A stretch of DNA of 34,591 nt, from the NCBI RefSeq assembly GCF_029978005.1, contig NZ_JARKOZ010000111.1, forward strand, positions 1 through 34,591, read 5' to 3'. Positions 7,595 through 17,534 of the stretch are shown here, piece after piece (the first letter of the stretch is position 1; the number at the start of each line of letters is the position of its first letter). The notes beneath the pieces are model-generated. The model was not told where the DNA came from. It ran no database searches and worked only from the letters and a program-made list of their open reading frames with translations. A program made the translations under genes and the position numbers. This DNA comes from Solidesulfovibrio sp. GTDB lineage: Bacteria; Desulfobacterota; Desulfovibrionia; Desulfovibrionales; Desulfovibrionaceae.

Positions 7595-8096
7595 CTCCCG
7601 GACCACGGGGCGGCGTTGACGTCCCGTGGCCTGGCCGGTTCCCGCATCCTCCCACGGGACGTCAGACACGCTGCCGTGTCGCGCCGGATCTTGCCGCGAC
7701 CGGACGCGTCCCGCCTCCCCGCCGGCCTGGAGCCGGCCGCCGCTTCGCCGCGTTGGCCCGGACGTTTCACTCCCGGCCCTGGAACGCTTGACGCAACAGC
7801 CGGCTGGGAGGATACCTGCAACGCGGCCTGGAACCTGAAGTGAAAACGACATCACACGGCAACGAAAAAGCTTCAGGCAAGTTGTCGTCCGGGCTGTCGA
7901 CCGCGACCGGAGTCCGATCGGCTTCCAAGAGCTGCAGCGTCACGTCGTGATCCTGTCACGTCTTGGCTGGCGAGAAACTATTTCGTTGTTTTGCATCATG
8001 CGACGCCTGTTTTCATGTTGCCCTTGATCGATGAGCGTCAAGAGACCTGCGCGCCTTTCCCGTTCAAACACTGCTCTATTACCAAAGGATTCTCAC
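7595..8096. other. 502-base gap without a gene
   Basis: No open frame here has a ribosome site or a recognisable product. It contains the inverted repeat at 7617-7664. I could not identify a convincing promoter for the porin downstream. Confidence 0.5.
7617..7664. repeat. Perfect 13-bp inverted repeat after the transglutaminase-like gene
   Basis: TGACGTCCCGTGG (7617-7629) and CCACGGGACGTCA (7652-7664) flank a 22-nt loop. The position, just past the gene end, suits a terminator-like stem, but no T-run follows. Confidence 0.45.
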
Positions 8097-9524
8097 ATGC
8101 CCAGACTTTCGCACCTTTTTGCTGTCTGGCTTGCCCTTTTCCTTGCAGCGTCTGCCAGTGCAGAAACGACCGTGCGCATGTACGGCGATTTCCGCGTCCA
8201 GGGCACGTACTTCACCAACCAGAACTTCACCAGTTGGAACGCGACCGGCACCCAGACCGAGGAGACGCTGACCATCTGGCAGCGCCTGCGGCTGCACGTC
8301 GACCTGGCCGCCAGCGAAAACCTCGCCTTTCGCCTGGGGCTTCGCGTCAACAACCAGACCTGGGGCACGGACTACCTGACCGCGGCCAACCCCGCCGTGG
8401 CCGTCCAGCCCTACCAGGCCTACCTCCAGTTCACCGTGCCGGACAGCCGCGTCGTGGTGACCGCCGGCCTGCAGCCCGTGAGCCTGCCCCATACCCCGAT
8501 CTTCTACGATTCGGTGATCCTCTCCGCCGACTCCGGCAACAACGACGCCGCCGCCCTGATCGTCTCGGCCCCTCTTGTCGCCGACCGCCTGACCGCGACC
8601 GTGGGCTACGCCCGCCTGGTGGACACGAACAGGACCTTCGACCCGACCACCAGCCAGGTGGGCGACGCATTCGACCTGGCCCTGGCCACCGCCGCCCTGA
8701 CCCTGCCCGGGGTTTCCTTCACCCCCTTCGGCGCGGCCGGCATCCTCGGCAAAAGCGCCAGCCTGCCGGGCTCCATGGCCAACACCCTGCGCTCGGCCGG
8801 CTCCTTCGTCGCGCCGGCCGGCTACGCCGACAACCAGGTGGCCGCCCTGTGGACCGGGGCGGCGCTCACCGTCGACGCCCTGGACCCGGTGCGCTTCTAC
8901 GCCGACCTGGCCTACGGCGACGCCGGCTTCGCCGACCGGCAGCGCAGCCGCCGCCACGGCTGGTTTACGGACTTCGCCGTGGAATACACCGGCTTTTCCC
9001 TGTTCGCGCCCCAGCTCATGGCCTGGTGGAGCACCGGCGAGGACGCGAGCCTGGCCAACGGCTCCGAGCGCCTGCCCACCATCTACACGGCCTGGGGGCC
9101 GGCCGGGTCCTTCCTCTTCGACGCCAACCAGGAACTGACCCACGCCGCCCTCGCCACCACACCCCAGGGCAGCACGGGCCTGACTTTAAATTTCAACAAT
9201 ATCGCCATAGTCCCCAAGCTTACATCCCTTGCCGCCGTGTCCTTGGCCACAGGCACGAGCTCCCCGGCCGGCCTGCGCAAGGCCGTGGGCGCGACGGGCG
9301 GACCCGGGCAGTACGTGACCATGGGGCAGGACCTGGCCCAGGGCGAGAGCCTGCTGTCCGTAGCCACGGAACACGTCTACGCCCTCTACGACTCCCTGGA
9401 GCTGATTGCGGAAACCGGCTTCGCCCATGCCTACGGCCTGCGCGAGAGCATCTGGGGCCGGCGCATGACCCGCGCCGCCGGCGACGCCTGGCAGGGGGCG
9501 CTCGGCCTGCGCTACCGGTTCTGA
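8097..9524 (+). CDS. Outer-membrane homotrimeric porin, Desulfovibrio type
   Basis: A 475-aa outer-membrane beta-barrel. Residues 1-22 form a signal peptide ([22 protein letters not shown]) and the mature chain begins [14 protein letters not shown], typical of this porin family. The body is a long series of alternating beta strands, and the protein ends in LGLRYRF with the terminal Phe used by the barrel-assembly machinery. The start is chosen for the signal peptide and for AAAGGA 6 nt upstream; an in-frame ATG at 8031 would bury the signal. It is 28 bases upstream of glutamate decarboxylase, so the two are probably co-transcribed. Confidence 0.9.
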   Translation: MPRLSHLFAVWLALFLAASASAETTVRMYGDFRVQGTYFTNQNFTSWNATGTQTEETLTIWQRLRLHVDLAASENLAFRLGLRVNNQTWGTDYLTAANPAVAVQPYQAYLQFTVPDSRVVVTAGLQPVSLPHTPIFYDSVILSADSGNNDAAALIVSAPLVADRLTATVGYARLVDTNRTFDPTTSQVGDAFDLALATAALTLPGVSFTPFGAAGILGKSASLPGSMANTLRSAGSFVAPAGYADNQVAALWTGAALTVDALDPVRFYADLAYGDAGFADRQRSRRHGWFTDFAVEYTGFSLFAPQLMAWWSTGEDASLANGSERLPTIYTAWGPAGSFLFDANQELTHAALATTPQGSTGLTLNFNNIAIVPKLTSLAAVSLATGTSSPAGLRKAVGATGGPGQYVTMGQDLAQGESLLSVATEHVYALYDSLELIAETGFAHAYGLRESIWGRRMTRAAGDAWQGALGLRYRF

Positions 9525-9552
9525 TCCGCCGCCTTCACGAAGGAGCACATCC

Positions 9553-10947
9553 ATGCCGCTGCACGAAAGGAAAACGCTTCGGACCGCTTGCCTCGACGAC
9601 GTCTACGCCTCCACCGACCTGTCAGCGCGCCTGCCCAGGCGTCATTTCCCCCACAAGGAGATCGACGCCCGCCACGCCTACCAGGTCGTGCACGACGAGC
9701 TGATGCTCGACGGCAACTCCCGCCAGAACCTGGCCACCTTCTGCCAGACCTGGGTGGAGCCGGAAGTGCGCCGGCTCATGGACGAGTGCCTCGACAAGAA
9801 CATGATCGACAAGGACGAATACCCGCAAACGGCCGAACTGGAGGCGCGCTGCGTGCGCATGCTGGCCGACCTGTGGCGCGCGCCCGAATCGGCCAACGCC
9901 ATGGGCTGCTCCACCACCGGTTCGAGCGAGGCGGCCATGCTCGGCGGGCTGGCCATGAAATGGCGCTGGCGCGCCGCCCGCCAGGCCGCCGGCAAGACGG
10001 CCGACAGGCCCAATCTGGTGTGCGGCCCGGTCCAGATCTGCTGGCACAAATTCGCCCGCTACTGGGACGTGGAGCTGCGCGAGATTCCCATGGAGGGCGA
10101 CCGGCTCATCATGAGCCCCGAGGCGGCCGTGGCGCGCTGCGACGAGAATACCATCGGCGTCGTGCCCACTCTCGGCGTGACTTTCACCTGCCAGTACGAG
10201 CCCGTGGCCGAGGTGTGCGCCGCCCTGGACAAGCTGCAGGCCGACACCGGCCTCGACGTCCCGGTGCACGTGGACGCGGCCAGCGGCGGCTTCCTGGCCC
10301 CGTTCCACGAGCCCGACCTGGCCTGGGACTTCCGCCTGCCCCGGGTCAGGTCCATCAACGCCTCGGGCCACAAGTTCGGCCTGTCGCCGCTCGGCGTCGG
10401 CTGGGTGCTGTGGCGCGACGCGGCCGACCTGCCCGAGGACCTCATTTTCCGGGTCAACTACCTGGGCGGCGACATGCCCACCTTCGCGCTCAACTTCTCG
10501 CGCCCGGGCGGACAGATCGTGGCCCAGTACTACAACTTCCTGCGCCTGGGCCGCGAGGGCTACGGCAAGATACAGGACGCCTGCTACCGCACGGCCGCCT
10601 ATCTGGGCGACGCCTTGCGCGCCATCCCCTGCTTCGACGTCATCTACGACGGCCGGGGCGGCATCCCGGCCGTGAGTTGGAGCCTGACCGCCGGGGCCGA
10701 CCCCGGGTTCACCCTTTACGACCTGTCCGACCGGCTGCGCTCCCGGGGCTGGCAGGTCCCGGCCTACGCCATGCCGGCCGACCGCCAGGACCTGGTGGTC
10801 ATGCGCGCCCTGGTGCGCCACGGCTTCAGCCGGGACCTGGCCGACCTGCTGGTGGACGACCTCAAGCGCTGCCTGGACTATTTCGCCCAAAACCCCGTGC
10901 GCCATCCCCTGACGGCCGAAACGGCCGGAGGGTTCAGCCACACCTGA
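9553..10947 (+). CDS. gadB: Glutamate decarboxylase
   Basis: A 464-aa PLP-dependent enzyme converting L-glutamate to GABA and CO2 with consumption of a cytoplasmic proton. It is almost the length of E. coli GadB (466) and ends in the same HT. Visible are the cofactor region [13 protein letters not shown] (118-130), the DAASGGF strand (D241) that contacts the pyridine ring, and the Schiff-base lysine K274 in [17 protein letters not shown] lies 8 nt upstream of the ATG. No GadC-type glutamate/GABA antiporter is nearby; the partner is the porin upstream. Acid tolerance or GABA metabolism are both possible. Confidence 0.95.
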   Translation: MPLHERKTLRTACLDDVYASTDLSARLPRRHFPHKEIDARHAYQVVHDELMLDGNSRQNLATFCQTWVEPEVRRLMDECLDKNMIDKDEYPQTAELEARCVRMLADLWRAPESANAMGCSTTGSSEAAMLGGLAMKWRWRAARQAAGKTADRPNLVCGPVQICWHKFARYWDVELREIPMEGDRLIMSPEAAVARCDENTIGVVPTLGVTFTCQYEPVAEVCAALDKLQADTGLDVPVHVDAASGGFLAPFHEPDLAWDFRLPRVRSINASGHKFGLSPLGVGWVLWRDAADLPEDLIFRVNYLGGDMPTFALNFSRPGGQIVAQYYNFLRLGREGYGKIQDACYRTAAYLGDALRAIPCFDVIYDGRGGIPAVSWSLTAGADPGFTLYDLSDRLRSRGWQVPAYAMPADRQDLVVMRALVRHGFSRDLADLLVDDLKRCLDYFAQNPVRHPLTAETAGGFSHT

Positions 10948-11228
10948 CACGCGCTCAGCCGAAGCGCCGGACCCCATTTGTCATGGACGCGACGCGAAGT
11001 CGCTCGCCGTGCAAATACAATGGCGCTTGCCCGGCGACGCATGTCGTTTCGACGGCATCGCCAGCGCCCCTCGGCGCGACCGACACGGCCGCGGGACCGT
11101 TCAGGCCCCCGCGGCCGTGCGACGTCGCGAAGACGCCGCACCTTGCCGCCCGGTGTTTCTTCGGCTGTAATCGACTATTTCAGTATGGTTTGTATCGCAG
11201 GGACGCCTCGGCCTTGCACGCCTTTGGC

Positions 11229-11256
11229 GCAATTGCATGCACGGCCTGCAATTGCA
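11229..11256. repeat. Two GCAATTGCA palindromes 19 bp apart
   Basis: Copies at 11229-11237 and 11248-11256, each continued by a CACGGC-like segment, form a short direct repeat of palindromes, as expected of a paired operator or activator site. They lie about 225 bases upstream of the possible -24/-12 promoter. Confidence 0.4.
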
Positions 11257-11438
11257 CGGCAGCCATGCCCACGTGCAAACCGCTTCCGGAGACGTTCGCC
11301 GGGAAAACGTTCCTGGCCGGGAGCAACGGAGCGCGACGCCCCTCAAGCCTAGTTCCCTGGGACTCCTGGAATTGTCCATGGCCTTCGCATCCTTCTCGTC
11401 TTTCTTTCGCCTCGACGCATCCGCTTTTCTTGCCCCGT

Positions 11439-11460
11439 TGCTTCGTCACGTGACGCAACG
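11439..11460. repeat. Compound palindrome upstream of the chemotaxis receptor
   Basis: A perfect 12-bp palindrome CGTCACGTGACG at 11444-11455 lies inside GTTGC ... GCAAC flanks. The flanking half-sites equal those of the dyads at 2292-2415, so the same regulator family could bind here. Confidence 0.4.
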
Positions 11461-11480
11461 CCCCTGCCGTGAAGAAGCAT

Positions 11481-11496
11481 TGGAATTTTTTTTGCA
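11481..11496 (+). promoter_or_regulatory. Possible sigma-54 promoter for the chemotaxis receptor
   Basis: TGGAATTTTTTTTTGCA-like sequence: GG at 11482-11483 and GC at 11494-11495 have the exact 10-base spacing and the -12 box TTGCA is perfect, while the -24 box is TGGAA rather than TGGCA. The start codon is about 85 bases downstream. Confidence 0.4.
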
Positions 11497-11583
11497 CACC
11501 ATGCAGGCAAGAAGGCTTCTCCCCCCGGAGCATGTCGAAGCGGCGTTCAGGCTTCGTCTTTCCCATTCTCACTTGGAGGTCCC

Positions 11584-13644
11584 ATGCGCCTCGGCATTAT
11601 GCACAAGGTTGTTCTTCTCATCGCTTCTTCTGTTGCAGTCGCCGCACTGGCAGTGTTCCTCTCCGGCCGGATGGCCTTCAAGCAGGGCTTTTCCAAGGAG
11701 TACGACACGGCCATCGCGGCCTTCGCCAAGGTCGGGGAGGACCGGGTGACAAATGTGAGCGCCGCCCTGGCCAACACGGCCAAGACCCAGGCCGTGCGGC
11801 CCAACGTCGTGGCCGGCCTGGCCACGGGCAACGCCGCCCAGCTCTCCCAGTTCGCCAGGGACATCCTGTCCGTGGGCCAGGCCGACGGGGTCGTCTTCTC
11901 CGACGCCGCCGGCGCGGTGGTCGCCTCGGCCGGCGACACGAAGGGCCTGGAAGAGGCCCTGGCCCTGGCCCAGCCCAAGGTCCGGGCCGGCGGGGAATCG
12001 GCCGGGTTCGTGGCCGTGGCCGGCGACCGCCTGCCCTTCCTCGTCAGCGTCCCGGTGCGCAGGGAGGGCGCGGTGGTAGGCATGGTGAGCCTCGTGGACG
12101 ACCTGGCCACGGGCAACGCCCTGGTCGACGCCCTGGGGCGCATCCTGGGCGTGGAGGCGACGCTTTTTTCCGGGGCCAGGCGCGTGTCCACCACCATCCT
12201 CGAGCACGGCGGCCGGGCCGTGGGCACCCTGATCGAGGACGCCGAGGTCAAGGACCGGGTGCTTGGCCGGGGCGAGACGGTCTACAAGCACCTGCGCCTC
12301 TTCGGCCGGCCCTTCATCGCGGTCTACTGGCCCCTTGCCGACGCTTCGGGCAGGCCTGTCGGCATCGGCTTCGTGGGCAAATCCATGGAGGAGCTCGCCA
12401 ACACCCTGTCGCACGTCACGCGCGCGGCCGGCCTGTCGGCCCTGGCCGCCGTCGTGGTCCTCGGAGGACTGGCCGTTTTGGCCTCGCGCCTGCTCACCCG
12501 GCCCGTCATCGCTCTGGCCGCCTTCACCAAGGCCGTGGCCGCCGGAAGGCTGGACGCCGCCCTGCCGGCCGCCGGCGGCGACGAGGTGGGCGGCCTGACC
12601 CGGGACATCGGCCGCATGGTGGGCACGCTCCGGGAAAAGATCGCCGAAGCCCAGACCGCCGTGGAAACGGCCCATCAGGAATCGGAAAACGCCCGCAAGG
12701 CGCAACTCGCGGCCGAGGCGGCCCGGCGCGAGGGCGAATCCGCCCGGCGCGAAGGCGTGCTCCACGCCGCCGAGCGTCTGGGCGAGGTGGTCTCCGTGGT
12801 GACCGCCGCCTCGGACGCCCTGCGCGGCCGCATCGGCCAGTCGCGTCAGGGCTCGGACGCCCAGTCCGCCCGGGTGGCGGAAACGGCCACCTCCATGGAA
12901 CAGATGAACGCCACGGTCCTCGAGGTGGCCCAAAACGCCTCCCAGGCCGCCGCCACCGCCGACGAGGCCAGGGGCAGGGCCGAACGCGGCTCGGCCATCG
13001 TGACCGAGGCGGTTTCGCGCATCCGCGCCGTGCGCGACCAGGCGCTGGCGCTCAAGGACGACATGGGCCATCTCGGCCAGCGGGCCCGGGACATCGGGGC
13101 GGTCATCGGCGTGATCAACGACATCGCCGACCAGACGAACCTGCTGGCCTTAAACGCCGCCATCGAGGCGGCCCGGGCCGGCGAGGCCGGGCGCGGCTTC
13201 GCCGTGGTGGCCGACGAGGTCCGTAAACTCGCCGAAAAGACCATGGCCGCCACCCGCGAGGTCGGCGACGCCATCCACGGCATCCAGCAGGGCGCGCAGG
13301 GGACCATCGGCGCGGTGGAGCGTTCCGTGGCCGCCATCGCCGAGGCCACGGACAAGGCCCAGGAATCGGGCCAGGCCCTTGGCGAGATCGTCACCCTGGT
13401 GGAAGCGGCCTCGGACCAGGTCCGGGCCATCGCCACGGCCACGGAGGAGCAGTCCTCGGCCGCGGAGGAAATCAGCCGTTCGATTACGGAAATCAACGCC
13501 ATATCGGCCGAGACGAGCCAGGCCATGGCCGAGGCGGCCACGGCCGTGGCCGAGGTGGCGGCCCAGGCCACCACCCTGCTCGAACTCATCGGCTCCATGC
13601 GCGCCGAAGCCACGCAGACCCCGGGTGGACAGCCCGCCCGCTGA
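11584..13644 (+). CDS. Methyl-accepting chemotaxis protein with periplasmic Cache-type sensor
   Basis: A 686-aa receptor. Domains in order: an N-terminal membrane helix (residues about 8-25), a periplasmic single-Cache-like ligand domain (about 40-275), a second helix (about 283-303), a HAMP region (about 305-360), a charged coiled coil, and the signalling domain (about 420-680). The kinase-control hairpin tip is conserved ([21 protein letters not shown] then [16 protein letters not shown]). The ligand cannot be read from sequence. GGAGG lies 5 nt before the ATG. There is no C-terminal CheR-docking pentapeptide (it ends QPAR). It stands alone, with a possible sigma-54 promoter and palindromes upstream. 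Confidence 0.95.
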   Translation: MRLGIMHKVVLLIASSVAVAALAVFLSGRMAFKQGFSKEYDTAIAAFAKVGEDRVTNVSAALANTAKTQAVRPNVVAGLATGNAAQLSQFARDILSVGQADGVVFSDAAGAVVASAGDTKGLEEALALAQPKVRAGGESAGFVAVAGDRLPFLVSVPVRREGAVVGMVSLVDDLATGNALVDALGRILGVEATLFSGARRVSTTILEHGGRAVGTLIEDAEVKDRVLGRGETVYKHLRLFGRPFIAVYWPLADASGRPVGIGFVGKSMEELANTLSHVTRAAGLSALAAVVVLGGLAVLASRLLTRPVIALAAFTKAVAAGRLDAALPAAGGDEVGGLTRDIGRMVGTLREKIAEAQTAVETAHQESENARKAQLAAEAARREGESARREGVLHAAERLGEVVSVVTAASDALRGRIGQSRQGSDAQSARVAETATSMEQMNATVLEVAQNASQAAATADEARGRAERGSAIVTEAVSRIRAVRDQALALKDDMGHLGQRARDIGAVIGVINDIADQTNLLALNAAIEAARAGEAGRGFAVVADEVRKLAEKTMAATREVGDAIHGIQQGAQGTIGAVERSVAAIAEATDKAQESGQALGEIVTLVEAASDQVRAIATATEEQSSAAEEISRSITEINAISAETSQAMAEAATAVAEVAAQATTLLELIGSMRAEATQTPGGQPAR

Positions 13645-13995
13645 AGCCCAGTCTCCTTGCCGCAACTCGCGATATCGCTGCAATGGCGCAGGGGAAAGGT
13701 GCTTTCCTTGCCGTGGCTTCGATGATAGACGTGTCCGCGACGGCTGAAGCAACGATCCTTTGAACCCGTTTTTTCTCCAAGGTACGTGACGGCTGAACGC
13801 GACATCCAGGGCGCCATATCGTCCACTGTCGTGATCGCCGCCTTGGAGACACGCCCTGGCGCACCGGCACTGGAGAAAAGAAACACCGATGCGGCCAGAG
13901 ACATCCTGGAACGCTCCTTCGCAATAACTGTCATACCCTGGATGTCGCCGGTCAAATCATTGCAACGAACGACGCCAATCTCCAGTGGAGGCCGC
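13645..13995. other. 351-base gap carrying a long-range inverted repeat
   Basis: No gene is supported. GCGACATCCAGGG at 13799-13811 is exactly complemented at 13936-13948, giving a 13-bp stem closing a 124-nt loop that ends 47 bases before the phosphatase/autotransporter start. A T-rich ATCCTTTGAACCCGTTTTTT stretch near 13755 could end the chemotaxis transcript. Confidence 0.45.
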
Positions 13996-15948
13996 ATGAC
14001 GCAGGCACTATGCCGCACCTTGGCGTTTCTTCTCTGCTTCGCCGCCGCGCCTGCCGTCGCGCAACAGGCGATCGTCACGCCCGTCCTGTCCTCGGCCCCC
14101 AACTTCCGGGACCTGGCCGGCATATCGGCCGTTTACGGCGGCACGGGATTCGCCAACGTCACGAGCAATTTCGGGGTGATGCGCACCGGCGTGTTCTACC
14201 GGTCCAACGATTTGGCCTCGCTGACCACAGCCGATTGGAAGACCATCTCGTCCCTGGGTCTTGGCCGGGACATCGACCTGCGCACGCCAACCGAGATCGC
14301 GGCCGCGCCCGACGTGGTGCCGGCCGGCGCGACCTACACCAACATCAACATCTACGGGACCTCGACCCAAACGCCGTTCCAGTCGTTTTCCTCGCCGCCC
14401 CGGGACGGGATCAGCTATTTCGAAAACCTTTACCGAGGATTCGTCACCAACTCCGACGAGCGGACGGGCTTTCGCACGGTCCTGCTGACCCTGGCCCGCG
14501 ACCCCTTCCCGGATCTGTACCACTGCTCGGCCGGCAAGGACCGCACCGGCTGGACCTCGGCGCTTCTCGAGACCATCGCCGGCGTGTCACCGACGACCGT
14601 CATGAAGGATTACCTGGCCACCAACCACTACACGGCCTCGGCCATCGCCGAGACCCGGCAAGCCGCCGTGGCCGCGGACCCCGCGACCAACCCCGAGACC
14701 GTGGACGCCCTGGCCGGGGTGCTGCCCGGCTACCTGCTGGCCGCCCTGGACCAGGCAGACGCCTCCTACGGCTCCATCTACGGCTACCTGTTCCAGGGCC
14801 TGGGCCTGAGCCTTGCGGACATCTACGTCCTTCGCGCCAAGATGGTGAACTACACGGTCCTGCCCGGGCAGGGGGCGTACAGCGGCAACGCCGCCTCGGG
14901 CGCGGCCTATCTCAACGCCTTGCAGAATTCCGCCCTGTCCGGCCGCTACACCGCCTACAACTTCTACCTGCAGTCGTCCGTGGACCTGGGCAGCCTCGGC
15001 GGCGTCCAGGGACAGGTCGGCGGCCAGGTCCATGCCGACGCCGTGGCCGCCTTGCTGCGCCAGCCCCTTCTGATCGACGAGGCCCTGCGGCCCTATGCCA
15101 GCGGCCGGGATCTGGAAACCGGCCAGGTCCGCGTCTGGCTGACCGGGCTCGGCGGCGAATTCCGCACCGACGCCGGCCAGGGCATGGCGCGCAGCACCGA
15201 GCAAAGCGCCGGCACGGTGGTCGGCCTCACCCTGCGCCCGAGCGATCGGGCCAGCGCCACGGTCGGCCTCGGCTTCCTCTGGAACACCATCGCCAGCGCC
15301 GGCGGCGTGGCCACGGCCAACACCGCCCTGGCCACGGTCGGCGGGCGTTACGGGTTCACGGGCCTGGACGCGGGGCCCTACCTCGCGGCACGCCTCGACG
15401 GTGGCTACGTCGACTACCAGGCCAACCGCTCCCTGGGCGGGGGCCTTGGCAGCGCCAGCGGCCATGCCGTGGGCGGCCTCTACAGCGGCCAGGCCGACCT
15501 TGGCCACGTCCTGCGGCTGGACGCCCTCACCCTCACGCCCCAGGTCGGACTCCGGGCCACCAACGCCACCCTCGGCGGGGTTTCGGAATCGGGCGGCGAG
15601 CTTGCCCTCGACGTCCACGGCCAAAGCGCCGTCGCGACCAGCTTCCTGGCCGAACTCGAAGCCCGGCTGGAGGCGGCCCAGGCCGGGGCGTGGACGTTTT
15701 CACCCATGCTCACGCTCGGTTACGAACGCTCCCTGAGCGACCCGCAAGTCACGAGCACGGCCACGCGCTACGGCTGCGCCGTGAGCCAGAAGTCCGCCTT
15801 CGACAGCCGCGACCTCCTGAAGGCCGGGCTCGGCGTCACGGCCCGGCGCGAGGCCTTCTTCGTCGAGGCCAGGGCCAACGGTCTGCTCGGCGACGGGGCC
15901 GCAAGCGCCGGCATGGGGGGGCAGCTGTCCCTGGGCTACAGCTTCTAG
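13996..15948 (+). CDS. Secreted tyrosine/lipid-type phosphatase fused to an autotransporter beta-barrel
   Basis: A 650-aa protein. Residues 1-22 form a signal peptide (ending AVA before QQ). Residues about 30-290 resemble the bacterial tyrosine/phosphoinositide phosphatase family: it opens NFRDLAG, continues with VFYRSNDL and DLRTPTEI, and carries the P-loop HCSAGKDRTG with nucleophile C177 and R183 (C-x5-R). The last 260 or so residues are alternating beta strands typical of an autotransporter translocator, ending LSLGYSF with terminal Phe. The phosphatase should therefore be displayed on or released from the cell surface by type V secretion. The start is chosen for the signal peptide and GGAGG 5 nt upstream. 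It lies 54 bases before a phosphodiesterase gene, probably one operon. Substrate unknown. Confidence 0.85.
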   Translation: MTQALCRTLAFLLCFAAAPAVAQQAIVTPVLSSAPNFRDLAGISAVYGGTGFANVTSNFGVMRTGVFYRSNDLASLTTADWKTISSLGLGRDIDLRTPTEIAAAPDVVPAGATYTNINIYGTSTQTPFQSFSSPPRDGISYFENLYRGFVTNSDERTGFRTVLLTLARDPFPDLYHCSAGKDRTGWTSALLETIAGVSPTTVMKDYLATNHYTASAIAETRQAAVAADPATNPETVDALAGVLPGYLLAALDQADASYGSIYGYLFQGLGLSLADIYVLRAKMVNYTVLPGQGAYSGNAASGAAYLNALQNSALSGRYTAYNFYLQSSVDLGSLGGVQGQVGGQVHADAVAALLRQPLLIDEALRPYASGRDLETGQVRVWLTGLGGEFRTDAGQGMARSTEQSAGTVVGLTLRPSDRASATVGLGFLWNTIASAGGVATANTALATVGGRYGFTGLDAGPYLAARLDGGYVDYQANRSLGGGLGSASGHAVGGLYSGQADLGHVLRLDALTLTPQVGLRATNATLGGVSESGGELALDVHGQSAVATSFLAELEARLEAAQAGAWTFSPMLTLGYERSLSDPQVTSTATRYGCAVSQKSAFDSRDLLKAGLGVTARREAFFVEARANGLLGDGAASAGMGGQLSLGYSF

Positions 15949-16002
15949 TGCCGACAGCATGCTGGAACGGTCATTTTCCAAACGAATAACGAGGATCACC
16001 AC

Positions 16003-17325
16003 ATGGCCGCCGCAGACAGCTCGAACACGTTTCTGCTTTTCGGCGACGTGCATTTCAATCCTTTCGCCGACTCTTCCCTGGTGCCGCTGCTGGCCGCCTC
16101 GGACGTGTCCCAGTGGAAGGCCATCCTGTCCTCGTCCAGCCAGACCGCCTATGCCGCCTACGGCCAGGACAGCAACTACAGCCTGTTCGAATCGGCCCTG
16201 GACGACATGGCCGCCCGGGCCGGCGACGTCTCCGTGGTCATTTATCCCGGCGACATCCTGTCCCACAATTTCGCCGCGGATTACGCCAGCCTGACCGGCG
16301 ACACCAGCCAGGAAGGACTCAACGCCTTCATCCGGAAGACGGTGACCTTTTTCGCCCAGGAAGTGGACAGCCGCTTTCCCGACGCCACGGTCATCATCGC
16401 CAACGGCAACGCCGACAGCGCCTACGGCGAAATCGGCTCCCACCCCGGCGACCCTTTTCTGTCGCTGTCCGCCCCGGTCTTCGCCCAGACCTTCTTCAAC
16501 GACGCCGCCTCCCAGACGGCCTTCGCCGTCAGCTACTCCATGGGCGGCTACTACGCCGTGTCCCCGGACGGTCCTACCGGCATCAAGTACATTTCCTTAA
16601 ACGACAACCTGTGGGCCAACGAAGTGGGCGATCCCTCGGCCGGGGCCATGGAGCTGGCCTGGTTCGCCTCGGAGCTGGCCGAATCGGCCCAGAATTTCCA
16701 GAAGGTCTACGTGGTCGCCCACATCCCCACGGGGGCCATCGCCTCGTCCGTGGCCGGCACCTACGAGGCGACCGGCCAAGTCAGCTACACCGGCACTCTG
16801 GCCAATGCCTTCAACGACGCCTTCGAGGGCCTGGAACTGGCCTACAGCGGCACCATCGCCGCCAATTTCGTCGGCCACACCCACAACGACGACTTCCGCC
16901 TCATCACCAGCTACGACGGCTCGGGCGCGGCCGAACTCCTGCGCGTCACCCCCTCCATCTCCCCGGTCTTCGGCAACAACCCCGGCTACCAGATCTACAC
17001 CTACGACCCCATGACGTATTCCCTGGTCGACGAGACCACCTACGTCCTCGACCTCCAGTCGAGCGCGCCCCAATGGAGCCTGGAGTACGACTACGCCGCG
17101 ACCTACGGCCAGGACCTGTCCACGCCCGCGGCCTGGTACTCTGCCTATGCCGAGATCCTGACCAACCCCGCCGCCCAGACCGCCTATCTGACCAACCTGA
17201 GCCAGGGCGCGACGAACGCCGGCTCCCTCGACGCGGCCACGACGGCGGCCACGCTCCTCACCCCGGGCTTCACCACCCAGACCGCCTACAACGCCGCCGG
17301 CGCGCTCCTGCTGGGGAAGGCATAG
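16003..17325 (+). CDS. Acid-sphingomyelinase-like metallophosphoesterase
   Basis: A 440-aa calcineurin-type phosphoesterase. The metal-site motifs appear in order: D15-x-H17 (FGDVHF), GD at 83-84 (YPGDIL), GN-x-D at 135-138 (NGNADS), H240 (VVAHIPTG) and GHTH at 291-294. The long insert between GD and GN and the overall length resemble acid sphingomyelinase-like phosphodiesterases, which cleave phosphodiester or phosphomonoester bonds in lipids or nucleotides. In the GNHE/D motif the usual His is Ala-137, a position normally used in catalysis, so activity may be altered. There is no signal peptide, unlike most relatives. GAGGA lies 9 nt before the ATG. The tail (about 330-440) is Ala/Thr-rich with repeated AAQTAY/TTQTAY. 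Confidence 0.85.
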   Translation: MAAADSSNTFLLFGDVHFNPFADSSLVPLLAASDVSQWKAILSSSSQTAYAAYGQDSNYSLFESALDDMAARAGDVSVVIYPGDILSHNFAADYASLTGDTSQEGLNAFIRKTVTFFAQEVDSRFPDATVIIANGNADSAYGEIGSHPGDPFLSLSAPVFAQTFFNDAASQTAFAVSYSMGGYYAVSPDGPTGIKYISLNDNLWANEVGDPSAGAMELAWFASELAESAQNFQKVYVVAHIPTGAIASSVAGTYEATGQVSYTGTLANAFNDAFEGLELAYSGTIAANFVGHTHNDDFRLITSYDGSGAAELLRVTPSISPVFGNNPGYQIYTYDPMTYSLVDETTYVLDLQSSAPQWSLEYDYAATYGQDLSTPAAWYSAYAEILTNPAAQTAYLTNLSQGATNAGSLDAATTAATLLTPGFTTQTAYNAAGALLLGKA

Positions 17326-17356
17326 GGGACGGAATTTCGCGACCATCGCTTCGTTT

Positions 17357-17377
17357 CCCGCCTCCGGAGGAGGCGGG
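17357..17377 (+). terminator. Hairpin after the phosphodiesterase gene
   Basis: Perfect 9-bp arms CCCGCCTCC / GGAGGCGGG with a 3-nt loop, 31 bases past the stop codon. No T-run. Confidence 0.45.
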
Positions 17378-17534
17378 CGCTCGTCTTGCGCCTGCCCGGC
17401 ATGCGTTTGGCTCTCCGCCGTGACTACCCCGGGATTCCCCCCCACACCCGCCGCCTCGCCGCCGACAGCCGGCGTCAGACGGCTCCGCGACCGCCAATCG
17501 GGCGCGGAAACTGTTTCCTTCATGCTGCTTGCGT

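Larger units (their letters stand above)
10948..11583. other. 636-base gap rich in palindromes
   Basis: No open frame here has a ribosome site or recognisable product. The gap holds two GCAATTGCA palindromes, a long CGTCACGTGACG palindrome and a sigma-54-like promoter, all listed separately, and appears to be the control region of the chemotaxis receptor. Confidence 0.45.

Noticed and set aside
9588-11453. Plus-strand frame of 621 codons overlapping glutamate decarboxylase
   Set aside because: Arg/Pro-rich shadow of gadB that simply remains open into the following gap.
11237-11749. Plus-strand frames in the gap before the chemotaxis receptor
   Set aside because: They have no ribosome site, run into the receptor in another frame and show no family features.
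13786-13995. Upstream in-frame extension of the phosphatase/autotransporter
   Set aside because: It would bury the signal peptide and has no ribosome site; the ATG at 13996 has GGAGG and an immediate signal sequence.
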